From CAZDDB01 sp963843285 (GTDB taxonomy: Bacteria; Acidobacteriota; HRBIN11; JAKEFK01), in assembly GCA_963843285.1 (NCBI GenBank), contig CAWJJO010000014.1:62001-126000 (forward strand): DNA of 64,000 bases, read 5' to 3'. The notes under the pieces are model-generated. The model saw nothing but the letters and a program-made list of their open reading frames with translations, was not told where the DNA came from and did no database searches. The position numbers and the translations under genes are program-made. Numbering within the stretch: position 1 is the first letter of the stretch; each line of letters opens with the position of its first letter. This document shows, in pieces, positions 31,722 to 40,291 of this stretch.

Positions 31722-31727
31722 TATAAT
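31722..31727 (+). promoter_or_regulatory. Extended -10 element, probable leaderless start
   Basis: tggtataat is a perfect extended -10. It ends 7 nt before ATG 31735, so transcription should begin at the start codon. There is no Shine-Dalgarno. The same tggtataat occurs at 47563-47571. Confidence 0.55.
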
Positions 31728-31734
31728 TACCGGC

Positions 31735-33075
31735 ATGCAAACTCTCACCGGGAAAACGATCTGTTCATTTCTGATTTGCTTGCTTTATTCTTTTACGGCC
31801 TTTGCTATCGACCACGTCGATGAATTTGTCCAGCAACAAATGAAGAAGAAACAAATACCTGGAGTTGCTTTACTGGTTATCCAACAGGGAACGACCGTGA
31901 AGGAACAGGGATACGGTTTTGCCAACATCGAACTGGAAGTCCCGGTAAGACCCGAAACGATCTTTCAATCCGGATCCGTCGGCAAACAATTTACGGCGAC
32001 AGCGATCATGATGCTGATGGAGCAGGGCAAACTCAAGCTGGATGATCCCATTTCGAAATATCTGAAGGTTCCGGGCAGATGGAAAGGAATCACAATCCGG
32101 CACATGCTCACGCACACTTCGGGGCTGGGAGATTATCCGGACGACTTCAATTTTAGAAAAGATTACACCGAAGATGAGCTGTTGCCGATTGTCGCGAAAA
32201 CGCCGCTTAAGACACCTCCAGGGGAGAAGTGGGCGTACAGCAATCTGGCTTATCTGACGCTTGGCGTACTAATTCACAAAGTTAGCGGGCAGTTTTACGG
32301 TGACTTTCTGCGCGATCATGTCTGGAAGCCGATTGGAATGGACAGCACGCGGATTATCAGCGAGGCTGATATTGTGCCGAATCGCGCCGACGGCTATCAG
32401 CTGGAAAATCAGAAAATCAAGAATCAGGAATGGATTGCTCCGATGATCAATACAACGGCCGATGGAAGCATGTATTTCAATATTGTGGATCTGGCAAAGT
32501 GGGACGCTGCGCTTTATACGGATCGGCTCATTAAAAAAGAGTCACTGGATCAAATGTGGACGCCGGTAAAGCTGAATAACGGCTCTACCTACCCCTATGG
32601 CTTCGGTTGGAGAGTCGATCAAGTCAACGGACATCGCAGAATCGAACATGGTGGCGCGTGGCAGGGTTTTACCACGCAAATCAGCCGTTATGTGGACGAC
32701 CGATTGACAGTTATCGTTCTCACAAATCTGGAAGGAGCGAATCCTGAATTCATAGCGCACTCCGTTGCCGGTCTTTATTTGCCTGCGGTTGCCCTGCCAA
32801 AGCACACGGCAATTTCTCTTCCACCAGAAGTGCTCCAATCTTATTCCGGCAAGTATCAGGTGGAGAAAGGCAGTATCGTTACTGTTTCCGCAGATGCGAA
32901 TCAAGTAAAAGCAAAATGGAGTGAAACAGTTTATGAATTACTGCCAGAATCGGAAACTTCCTTCTTTCAAGAAGATTCCGAGACTACCGTAACTTTCAAG
33001 AAGGATGAGCAAGGCAAAGTGACCGGCTTGATCTGGCACTCCGAACCGGATTTAGAGCTAAAGAAGATCAACTGA
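31735..33075 (+). CDS. Secreted serine hydrolase (class C beta-lactamase / DD-peptidase-like)
   Basis: A 446-residue protein of the serine beta-lactamase family with a signal peptide (about 1-22, ending in FAID). The catalytic SxxK is SVGK in FQSGSVGKQFTA, the second motif is YSN in WAYSNLAYLTLG, and HGG in IEHGGAWQGF is the third. HMLTHTSGLGDY is another family hallmark. A C-terminal lipocalin-like domain (SYSGKYQVEKG onward) is often found in such proteins. The start ATG 31735 comes directly after an extended -10. The substrate could be cell-wall peptide or an ester. Confidence 0.88.
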   Translation: MQTLTGKTICSFLICLLYSFTAFAIDHVDEFVQQQMKKKQIPGVALLVIQQGTTVKEQGYGFANIELEVPVRPETIFQSGSVGKQFTATAIMMLMEQGKLKLDDPISKYLKVPGRWKGITIRHMLTHTSGLGDYPDDFNFRKDYTEDELLPIVAKTPLKTPPGEKWAYSNLAYLTLGVLIHKVSGQFYGDFLRDHVWKPIGMDSTRIISEADIVPNRADGYQLENQKIKNQEWIAPMINTTADGSMYFNIVDLAKWDAALYTDRLIKKESLDQMWTPVKLNNGSTYPYGFGWRVDQVNGHRRIEHGGAWQGFTTQISRYVDDRLTVIVLTNLEGANPEFIAHSVAGLYLPAVALPKHTAISLPPEVLQSYSGKYQVEKGSIVTVSADANQVKAKWSETVYELLPESETSFFQEDSETTVTFKKDEQGKVTGLIWHSEPDLELKKIN

Positions 33076-33100
33076 GTAATCCTGTTTGCAAGTGCTAGCA

Positions 33101-33167
33101 GGAGCGCAGGCTTCCAGCCCGCAGAATCCAGCTCTGACGAGACTTGCGGGCAAGATGCCCGCGCTCC
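33101..33167. repeat. Palindromic repeat (gcaggct family) between convergent genes
   Basis: Terminal inverted repeats ggagcgc (33101-33107) and gcgctcc (33161-33167) enclose aggcttccagcc and tgcgggcaagatgcccgc. It separates the convergent hydrolase and fruA genes and might terminate both. Confidence 0.7.
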
Positions 33168-33205
33168 GGCTAGGGGCAACACAAAATTGGGACACTACCA
33201 AAAAA

Positions 33206-34972
33206 CTAAGTTCGCCAACCTCGTAGACGGGCTAGCTGACCAGCGATCAGTGCTGTAACAATCGTACCGGCTGCGATTGCGAATAGATAAAAACCAACGT
33301 GACCAACCGCGTTCGGGATCACGAGCACGAACACACCGCCGTGTGGCGCGCGCAAAGTACAGTCGAACAGCATTGACAGCCCGCCAGTGACCGCAGAACC
33401 TGCAATGCAAGCAGGTAAGATTCGCACAGGATCTTTGGCTGCAAACGGGATCACGCCTTCCGTGATGAACGATAGTCCAAGCACAGCAGCGACTTTGCCC
33501 GCACGCTGTTCATCCTCCGTGAAGTATCGTTTCGCGATCATCGTAGCGAGCCCCATCCCGAGCGGTGGCGTCATGCCGGCAGCCATCGCCGCAGCCATCG
33601 GCTGATAAATATTGCTGGCCAGCAATCCTACAGCGAACGTGTAAGCAGCTTTGTTCACCGGTCCACCCATGTCTACTGCCATCATTCCCCCGAGCAACAC
33701 ACCAAGAATCAACGCATTGGCCTGTCCCATGTTTTGAAGAAACGAAGTCAGTCCATCCAGAATCGCCTTTACGGGGCGGCCAAATACGTAGACAAGAAGG
33801 AGGCCGACAACCAGTGTAGATAGCAACGGGATAATCAGCACAGGTTTGAGTCCTTCGAAATTTGCGGGCAGACGCACTTTCTCGCGAACGAAGAGCGCGG
33901 CATATCCTGCCAGGAAACCGGAAAGGATTCCACCCAGGAATCCCATGCCAAGACTTCCGGCAAGCATGCCACCAATAAATCCGGGAGCAAGTCCCGGACG
34001 ATCGGCAATTGAAAAAGCGATGAAGCCGGATAACACAGGAACAATCAACGCAAACGCTGCTTTGCCGACTGCAAGCAAAACAGCGCCTGGTGATCCATCA
34101 GGCGGATTGATTCCGAATACGAAGGACAATGCAATCAACAATCCGCCCGCCACAATCACGGGCAGCATGTATGACACTCCGGTCAACAGATGTTTGTATG
34201 GGCCGGCGCCCTTCGCCGCTTTTCCGGACTTTGCCTGTTGCGCAGCGGGGACAGAATCAGCGCGCGCTGTTGCATCCGCCAAGGGCGTGGAGAGCGCCGC
34301 ATCCAGCACACTCTTTCCTTCTTTTAGCGCATGTTTTGTGGTGGTTTGATACAGCCGCTTTCCATGGAAGCGCGACAGATCAACATACGTGTCTGCTGCA
34401 ATGATCACGGCATCGGCGCGCGCAATCTCCTCCGGAGTCAGTTGATTCTTGGCGCCCACCGATCCTTGCGTCTCGATCTTGATGTCGTGTCCTAATTCTT
34501 TCGCGGCTTTTCGCAGCGCTTCTGCCGCCATGAATGTGTGCGCGATGCCGGTAGGACAGGATGTGATTCCCACAATGTTCTTTGGACCAACGGTTACAGC
34601 AGCCGGAAGTACGTCCGCGGGTGCTGGAGATGGGACAACAGCCGGTTCCTGATTTTCAGGAGACGATTCGGCAATCGCCTCTTCAATCACAACTTTCGTA
34701 TTCCGGATCGCGCGACCCGTGGATGTAGCATAGACCGGTTTTCCGCTAAAGCGCGACACGTCCACATGAATATCGGCAGCTACGATAATCAGATCTGCCT
34801 TTGCAATGTCATCCGGCAAGAGTTCATTCTTGACTCCCTGCGCGCCGTGAGTCTCCGCTTTGAAATCAAATCCCAACAACTCCGCCGTCTTTCGGAGGGC
34901 TTCAGCCGCCATGATTGTGTGCGCGATGCCAGTTGGACAAGCCGTCACCGCCACAATTCTTCTTACTGCCAT
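33206..34972 (-). CDS. fruA: PTS fructose transporter EIIB'BC
   Basis: A 588-residue phosphotransferase-system permease. Two EIIB domains are arranged in tandem (about 1-105 and 125-225), each with an intact phosphocysteine loop (ACPTGIAHT and SCPTGIAHT). A linker leads to the EIIC membrane domain (about 260-588; LLTGVSYMLPVIVAGGLLIAL, VDMGGPVNKAAYTF, RAPHGGVFVL). It takes up fructose with phosphorylation to fructose-1-phosphate. The gene follows fruK by 3 nt and is the last of a three-gene fructose operon. Confidence 0.95.
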   Translation of the reverse strand: MAVRRIVAVTACPTGIAHTIMAAEALRKTAELLGFDFKAETHGAQGVKNELLPDDIAKADLIIVAADIHVDVSRFSGKPVYATSTGRAIRNTKVVIEEAIAESSPENQEPAVVPSPAPADVLPAAVTVGPKNIVGITSCPTGIAHTFMAAEALRKAAKELGHDIKIETQGSVGAKNQLTPEEIARADAVIIAADTYVDLSRFHGKRLYQTTTKHALKEGKSVLDAALSTPLADATARADSVPAAQQAKSGKAAKGAGPYKHLLTGVSYMLPVIVAGGLLIALSFVFGINPPDGSPGAVLLAVGKAAFALIVPVLSGFIAFSIADRPGLAPGFIGGMLAGSLGMGFLGGILSGFLAGYAALFVREKVRLPANFEGLKPVLIIPLLSTLVVGLLLVYVFGRPVKAILDGLTSFLQNMGQANALILGVLLGGMMAVDMGGPVNKAAYTFAVGLLASNIYQPMAAAMAAGMTPPLGMGLATMIAKRYFTEDEQRAGKVAAVLGLSFITEGVIPFAAKDPVRILPACIAGSAVTGGLSMLFDCTLRAPHGGVFVLVIPNAVGHVGFYLFAIAAGTIVTALIAGQLARLRGWRT

Positions 34973-34975
34973 AAA

Positions 34976-35917
34976 CTAAAGACGCTCCAAGGTTACCTGC
35001 TCGGCCAGCGACTCCACGACTTCTCGCGGCGGCAATCGCGGTCCCAGCAGGCTCAGAGTGCCAAGCGAAAAGGCCGTCGCCAAACGCGCGCAATTCGCCA
35101 GCGAAAATCCGCGAAGCTTTCCAACGATCAAGCCTGCAACCATGGCGTCACCCGCGCCGACGGTGCTTTTCACGTCGACCGCAGGCGGGCGTGCTGCTAC
35201 AACTTCATCACCTTCCAAAAAGATAGCACCGCGCGCGCCCATCGAGACAGCAACGAAGGAAATCCCTCTGTCCAACAGATCACGGGCCGCAGCAATGACC
35301 TCTTTTTCGGTGTTCAATGAAGTTCCCTCAAGCTCCTGAAGCTCCGCAATGTTCGGCTTCAGGGCGTATGGAGCTACGGGAATTGCAAGACGCAGACTTT
35401 CTCCGCTCGCATCCAGGACAACCGTTTTTCCTTTCCCTTTGAGCTCCGCTGCCAGATCGCGATAGATTCCGGCAGACATTCCAGCGGGAACGCTGCCGGA
35501 AATTACAAACCATTCACATGATTTCGCAAGATCGTCAACCACTTCGGCCAACTTCGCCACATCGGAATCGTTCGCCGTCTGCCCGGGAAAATTCACATCC
35601 GTTATTTTTTTCTGCGCCGGATCGATGATCTTCACATTTACGCGCGTCTTTCCCGCGATTCGGATGAATCGATCGTCGATTTGTTTTTCCGCGAAGAATC
35701 TTGTGAACACATCCGCATTTTCAATTCCGAGAAACCCGGTGGCGCTCACGCGATATCCAAAAGTCGACAGAAATGCAGCCACATTCACACCTTTTCCTGC
35801 CGGATCCAGTTGCTCCGATTCCACGCGATTGACCTCACCCGCGGTAAAGTTGGGTATCAGCACGGTCTGATCGATCGCAGGATTTACCGTGATTGTGGCG
35901 ATTGTTGGCGCATTCAT
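34976..35917 (-). CDS. fruK: 1-phosphofructokinase
   Basis: A 313-residue PfkB-family sugar kinase that converts fructose-1-phosphate to fructose-1,6-bisphosphate. It starts TITVNPAIDQTV, has the PfkB substrate motif GKGVNVA, and the C-terminal signature VGAGDAMVAG with the catalytic Asp. Its position between the EIIA-HPr-EI gene (6 nt away) and fruA (3 nt away) fixes the assignment to fructose catabolism. Confidence 0.95.
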   Translation of the reverse strand: MNAPTIATITVNPAIDQTVLIPNFTAGEVNRVESEQLDPAGKGVNVAAFLSTFGYRVSATGFLGIENADVFTRFFAEKQIDDRFIRIAGKTRVNVKIIDPAQKKITDVNFPGQTANDSDVAKLAEVVDDLAKSCEWFVISGSVPAGMSAGIYRDLAAELKGKGKTVVLDASGESLRLAIPVAPYALKPNIAELQELEGTSLNTEKEVIAAARDLLDRGISFVAVSMGARGAIFLEGDEVVAARPPAVDVKSTVGAGDAMVAGLIVGKLRGFSLANCARLATAFSLGTLSLLGPRLPPREVVESLAEQVTLERL

Positions 35918-35923
35918 CCGGTA

Positions 35924-38386
35924 TTACATCAGCGCGCGAACGTCTTTTGCATTGCGGCAGGCAAGAGCGCGCTTTGCCAGGTCTTTCGTTTTTGCGAAGG
36001 ACAGTTGGCGGATTTTTGCTTTCACCGCCGCAAGAGAGGGGATGCTGATGCTCAGCTCAGCCACTCCCAGGCCGATCAAGATTGCGGCGCCTTTTGGATC
36101 TCCGGCCATTCCACCGCACACTCCTACCCATTTGCCTGCCGCTGCGGCTGCCTGAACCGTACGGTCGATCATCCGCAAAACGGCCGGATGCAACCCGTCC
36201 GCTTGCTTTGCAAGTACCGGATGTCCGCGGTCGATGGCAAGTGTGTACTGCGTGAGATCATTTGTGCCTACGGAAAAAAAATCGACTTCGCGCGCAAATT
36301 CATCCGCCATGACAACGGCGGAAGGCACTTCAATCATAATTCCGATTTCCACCGGTGCTGCGTCCATTTCCCGCCGTACCTCTTCTGTGATTCGCTTCGC
36401 CTCCTGCAGATCTTCCAGAGTTGAAATCATGGGAAACATGATTCTCACAAATCCGGTTTGCGATGCGCGGAAAATCGCGCGCAGCTGCGTACGGAACAGA
36501 TCGGGCCGAAGCAAACACAAACGAATTCCGCGTACCCCTAAAAATGGATTGTCTTCTCTCGGAAGATTCAGGTACGGAATCGATTTGTCTCCGCCGACAT
36601 CCAGCGTGCGAATGATGAGAGGCAATCCGTTTAACGCATCGGTCATCTTCCGAAACGCCTCGAATTGTTCGGCTTCCGAAGGCGGTTCTTGCCGGTTCAA
36701 GAACAGAAATTCAGTTCGCAATAATCCGACTCCCTCCGCGCCGGCCTGGACCGCTTGTTCTGCTTCAGCGGCCGCTCCGATGTTGGCTACGATTTCCACG
36801 CGATGACCATCGATCGTCATCGCAGGTTGATAACACGAATGTTTTTCCGATTCGCGAATCGCATAAAGCTGCTTTTGCGCCTGCTCCGCTTTTTGAAGAT
36901 CGGTAACGGTAGGATTGGGATAAAGATTACCGCCCGCTCCATCCAGTATACAGACGGTTCCGTCCGCGAGATTCAAAATCGCGGGACCTATCCCGACCAG
37001 CGCGGGAATGTCCAGCGACCGCGCAATGATCGCAGTATGCGAGGTCGGGCCTCCAGCCGCCGTGCAGAACCCCAGCGTGATCGAAGGATTCAAGCTTGCA
37101 GTATCTGAGGGTGTAAGATCGTCCGCAATCAGAATGAATGGACATTCCGGCAAATGAAGATCATCCTCCAATCTGTTTCCAAGCAATTTCAGCACTCTTT
37201 GCCCGACATCAAGTAGATCCAACGCGCGCGCAGCCAGAAGCGGGTCATTCAATTGTTCCAGAGCGGTCGCGCGCTTTTCGATCGCCTGCTGCCAGGACCA
37301 TCCTGCGCTGTGACCAAGCCCGATCGAATCAATTGCTTCGTTGACCGTTTCCGGATCTTCCAGAAATTCCCGGTGCGCCTGGAAAATCGCCGCATTGGTT
37401 GCGCTCGAACGCGTCTTTACTTCGATGTATAAATCGTTCAACTGTGTTTTGGCTGCTTCGATCGCTTCTTTGAGCTTTGTGACTTCCAATGCCGGATCTT
37501 TTGCTGTGGCCTCAACAATGATTTTTCCATGCTTTAGCTGATAAGCCGGCGCGATCGCAAAACCTGGTGAAGCGATGATTCCAGGAATGGGACGAGTCTC
37601 CAGTGGCAGCACCCAATCCTTTGCGACGGCACCTTGTTTTGCAGGCTGTTCCTCCTCCGCTTCGAGACCCCCCTCCACCGCTGCTTTGAGTGCTTGAAGA
37701 ACCAGGTCTTCATCTTTGCCCTGAGCGGATACGCGGATGGTCCGGCCGCATTCCACACCCAGTTGTAAAAGGGAGATCATGCTTTTGCCATTCGCAGTCA
37801 TGTTGCCAAGCCGCACCCGGATATCCGATTCAAACGTCTTTGCTATGGTTACAAATGCGGTTGCGGGACGGGCATGGAGGCCGGCTCTACCCGTGATCGT
37901 CAGATCTACGAACTTCGAATAGTCTACTTCTACTGTATACGAATCAGGCTTCGCCTGTGATTGTTCCGTAAGCTGTTTTACAATCTCGGCCGGATCGGTC
38001 GTCTTTGTCAGACGCTGGATCGTTGCCAGATCGTCCAGAACATGGGTCAGGTTTGTCAGGACTCCGATGTGCTCATCGGACTTTGCTGCGATGCCGACGA
38101 CGATGTAGACCATCTCTCCCGGATTCCATTCCACACCCCCGGGTACTTGCAGCACGGAAACGCCTGTTTCGATGATCAATTCACGATCGTTGGGAAGGCC
38201 ATGCGGAATCGCAATGCCGTTCCCAAGATAGGTATTTGCGACTTTCTCTCTGCCAAGCATGCTGTCGATGTAGCCGGGCTGGATATTGCCGTTTTGAACC
38301 AGCAAGTTTCCAGCTTGGCGGATCGCATCCAGCTTATTGACGGCTTGAGCCTGCAGGTGAACGTTTTCTTCGCGCAAACGGATCAT
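35924..38386 (-). CDS. PTS fusion protein EIIA(Fru)-HPr-EI
   Basis: An 820-residue multidomain phosphoryl carrier. An EIIA domain (about 1-145, active His in GIAIPHG) is followed by HPr (about 155-245, His in GLHARPA, regulatory-type Ser in GKSMISL) and a complete enzyme I (about 265-820: AGGPTSHTAIIARS with the active His, VGLLRTEFLFL, DVGGDKSIPYL, VGTNDLTQYTLA and CGGMAGDP). All phosphoryl steps from PEP to FruA are thus on one polypeptide. It is the first gene of the operon. No transcriptional repressor such as FruR is adjacent. Confidence 0.95.
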   Translation of the reverse strand: MIRLREENVHLQAQAVNKLDAIRQAGNLLVQNGNIQPGYIDSMLGREKVANTYLGNGIAIPHGLPNDRELIIETGVSVLQVPGGVEWNPGEMVYIVVGIAAKSDEHIGVLTNLTHVLDDLATIQRLTKTTDPAEIVKQLTEQSQAKPDSYTVEVDYSKFVDLTITGRAGLHARPATAFVTIAKTFESDIRVRLGNMTANGKSMISLLQLGVECGRTIRVSAQGKDEDLVLQALKAAVEGGLEAEEEQPAKQGAVAKDWVLPLETRPIPGIIASPGFAIAPAYQLKHGKIIVEATAKDPALEVTKLKEAIEAAKTQLNDLYIEVKTRSSATNAAIFQAHREFLEDPETVNEAIDSIGLGHSAGWSWQQAIEKRATALEQLNDPLLAARALDLLDVGQRVLKLLGNRLEDDLHLPECPFILIADDLTPSDTASLNPSITLGFCTAAGGPTSHTAIIARSLDIPALVGIGPAILNLADGTVCILDGAGGNLYPNPTVTDLQKAEQAQKQLYAIRESEKHSCYQPAMTIDGHRVEIVANIGAAAEAEQAVQAGAEGVGLLRTEFLFLNRQEPPSEAEQFEAFRKMTDALNGLPLIIRTLDVGGDKSIPYLNLPREDNPFLGVRGIRLCLLRPDLFRTQLRAIFRASQTGFVRIMFPMISTLEDLQEAKRITEEVRREMDAAPVEIGIMIEVPSAVVMADEFAREVDFFSVGTNDLTQYTLAIDRGHPVLAKQADGLHPAVLRMIDRTVQAAAAAGKWVGVCGGMAGDPKGAAILIGLGVAELSISIPSLAAVKAKIRQLSFAKTKDLAKRALACRNAKDVRALM

Positions 38387-38446
38387 CGTTTTTTGCCTAC
38401 AGTCGATGGTATGCCGGGGTCAGGGCCGGGTCAACCAATTTTCGAA

Positions 38447-39061
38447 CTATTTTTTCTTTGCGTGCTTTGCGCCTTTGCGAGAAACTTCATATTGCATGAT
38501 CGGACGGGTTTTCGATCTGCGAGCCACTTCCACAAAGCCGGCCTTTCGAAATGTAGAAGCAAGACCGGTATACACAAATGTGTCGGGAGAGATTCTGTCG
38601 GCTGGATCATTTGCATAACCTTCTACAATATTCGCACCTCGACTTCCGGCGTACTCGACTACCGCTTTCAGCAACGCGACACTCAAGCCTTTGCGCCGGT
38701 AGGGTCTTGCTATGAAGAAGCAGACGATGGACCAGACCGGCCGGTCGTCCACTCTTTCGAAGATTCTGGATCCTGCAAGCCTCTGAAAATCTTCTCTGGG
38801 TCCAAAAGAACACCAGCCGGCCGGCTGTCCGTGGACATACGCGAGCAATCCCGGCGTACCGTTTGAATTCACAAGCTTTTTGAAAGCTTTCTTGTTCCCA
38901 ATCCCCTTATTCTTTTCGTAGACGGAATGGGAGAGTCTCCAGTACATACACCAGCAGCCGCCGCACGCTCCCCGTTCTCCGAAAAGTTGCGCAACATCGT
39001 TCCAACGTTCACGCGTTACCGGCTGAAATTCAAGATGAGAGTTTGGCTGGTTTTTTGCCAC
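38447..39061 (-). CDS. GNAT-family N-acetyltransferase
   Basis: A 204-residue acetyltransferase-fold protein. Residues near 33-42 (ACGGCWCMYWR) define a known subgroup; IARPYRRKGLSVALLKAVVEYA is the acetyl-CoA binding segment. The start is GTG 39061. The last ten residues (RKGAKHAKKK) are encoded by a gcaaag-type dispersed repeat, so the natural C-terminus has probably been extended or replaced by repeat sequence. The substrate is unknown. Confidence 0.82.
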   Translation of the reverse strand: MAKNQPNSHLEFQPVTRERWNDVAQLFGERGACGGCWCMYWRLSHSVYEKNKGIGNKKAFKKLVNSNGTPGLLAYVHGQPAGWCSFGPREDFQRLAGSRIFERVDDRPVWSIVCFFIARPYRRKGLSVALLKAVVEYAGSRGANIVEGYANDPADRISPDTFVYTGLASTFRKAGFVEVARRSKTRPIMQYEVSRKGAKHAKKK

Positions 39062-39109
39062 GAGTTGTCAAGTAAACTACACGGGAACTTCGTCGTCAAT
39101 GTTCCGTAG

Positions 39110-39159
39110 GCGCAGGCAAGATGCTGCGATCCCTAATGCAGGCGGGACAACCGCGCTCC
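39110..39159. repeat. Palindromic repeat overlapping a gene end
   Basis: gcgcaggcaagatgctgcgatccctaatgcaggc-type copy ending in gcgctcc, matching the order of elements at 63272-63320. It covers the last codons of the membrane-protein gene at 39133. Confidence 0.65.
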
Positions 39160-39525
39160 ATTCCTTGAGGCAAGGATCGCCATCGACAGGAAGTAAAAAG
39201 TCATCCAATGAGCGGAAAATCTTCGGATCGCAAGCAACTCTCCGGTTGCAACCCCCGGAATATTCCATATCGAATTAGCCAGAAGAACCACCCATACGAT
39301 TTTCATCCAGCCGGGAATGCGGTTCCAGAGCCCCTTCCATCCAACACTCTTCACGCTGTAAATGGTAAACATTACCGTTGGAATCCATACAGCAAAGATT
39401 GCGAAGTGCAGAACCCATACAACTGGAAATTCCTGTTGCAGATTCAAGTCCTGGAAGGCTGCTGCATACGTAAACAGACTGAGAATGAATCCGATTCTGG
39501 CAACGTGAAACAAAAAAATGAGCAT
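39133..39525 (-). CDS. Uncharacterised small membrane protein
   Basis: A 130-residue protein with three to four hydrophobic helices (IFLFHVARIGFILSLFTYAA, VLHFAIFAVWIPTVMFTIYS, WMKIVWVVLLANSIWNI, HWMTFYFLSMAILA). I recognise no family. The start ATG 39525 is divergent from tag across a 34-bp gap with overlapping -10 elements. The last codons (GARLSRLH) and the stop lie inside the repeat at 39110-39159. Confidence 0.7.
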   Translation of the reverse strand: MLIFLFHVARIGFILSLFTYAAAFQDLNLQQEFPVVWVLHFAIFAVWIPTVMFTIYSVKSVGWKGLWNRIPGWMKIVWVVLLANSIWNIPGVATGELLAIRRFSAHWMTFYFLSMAILASRNGARLSRLH

Positions 39526-39545
39526 CGGTTTGCGCCGGTCTCCCT

Positions 39546-39554
39546 TATAATAAT
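39546..39554. promoter_or_regulatory. Overlapping divergent -10 elements
   Basis: tataat (39546-39551, plus strand) ends 8 nt before tag ATG 39560, suggesting a leaderless tag mRNA. On the minus strand tattat (39554-39549) lies 23 nt upstream of ATG 39525. One symmetric AT-rich hexamer may thus serve both directions. Confidence 0.45.
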
Positions 39555-39559
39555 GTGGA

Positions 39560-40291
39560 ATGACGAAAACACGTTGCAGTTGGGGCGATTCTCATCCGTT
39601 GTATGTTCAATACCATGATACGGAATGGGGAGTTCCGGAGCATGATGATCGAAGATTGTTCGAGTTCCTGATTCTCGAAGGCGCCCAGGCCGGCCTGAGC
39701 TGGCTGACCGTTTTGAGAAAACGGGAAGCGTACCGGCGCGCATTTGATCGCTTTGATTCCCGCAAGGTTGCCCGCTACGACGACCGGAAAATCAAGGAGC
39801 TTCTGGGCAATGAAGGAATCATTCGCAACCGTCTGAAGATTGAAGCTGCAATCGAAAATGCTAAGCGGTTTCTGGAAGTTCAGAAGGAGTTTGGAAGCTT
39901 CGATGCTTTCATGTGGCGTTTCGTGGGCGGCAAGGTAATCAAGAATGCGCGCAAATCGTTGAAGGAAATCCCGCCGACGACTCCGGAGTCGGATGCGATG
40001 AGTAAGGAATTGCGCGAAAGAGGCTTCCGTTTCGTTGGATCCACAATCTGCTACGCGCACATGCAGGCATGCGGCATGGTGAACGATCACCTTGTTTCCG
40101 TGTTTCCGCTACAAACAGGTATAATGTCCGCAAATCGTTATGGCTCGTCGTCGTCTGCTGACACCATTTCTTTGGGAAAAAACCAGGCTTTTACAACGAA
40201 ATCGAACCATGGAATTGTGGGAAGGGACAATCCAGGGGCGTCCGTATCTGGTCAAACGTTTTACAAGCCCCGGGGCGAGCCGTTGGAGTGA
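39560..40291 (+). CDS. tag: DNA-3-methyladenine glycosylase I (with overlapping 3' extension)
   Basis: Removes 3-methyladenine from alkylated DNA. Family motifs cover residues 1-180: RCSWGDSHPLYVQYHDTEWGVP with a zinc Cys near the N-terminus, LFEFLILEGAQAGLSW, VARYDDRKI, NEGIIRNRLKIEAAI, and FVGSTICYAHMQACGMVNDHLV. Tag is normally about 190 residues and ends soon after that last motif; here the frame continues to 243 residues, with an unconserved Ser-rich tail that overlaps the next gene by 152 bp in another frame. A lost stop codon, or an indel near 40100, is likely. The catalytic core is complete. Confidence 0.88.
   Translation: MTKTRCSWGDSHPLYVQYHDTEWGVPEHDDRRLFEFLILEGAQAGLSWLTVLRKREAYRRAFDRFDSRKVARYDDRKIKELLGNEGIIRNRLKIEAAIENAKRFLEVQKEFGSFDAFMWRFVGGKVIKNARKSLKEIPPTTPESDAMSKELRERGFRFVGSTICYAHMQACGMVNDHLVSVFPLQTGIMSANRYGSSSSADTISLGKNQAFTTKSNHGIVGRDNPGASVSGQTFYKPRGEPLE
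40120..40125 (+). promoter_or_regulatory. -10 element of the large regulator gene
   Basis: tataat inside the 3' part of tag, 14 nt before ATG 40140. No Shine-Dalgarno follows. The -35 is unclear. Confidence 0.4.

Noticed and set aside
34538..35320. 260-codon open frame antisense to fruA/fruK
   Set aside because: Crosses the junction of two solid PTS genes on the other strand and has no protein-like features.
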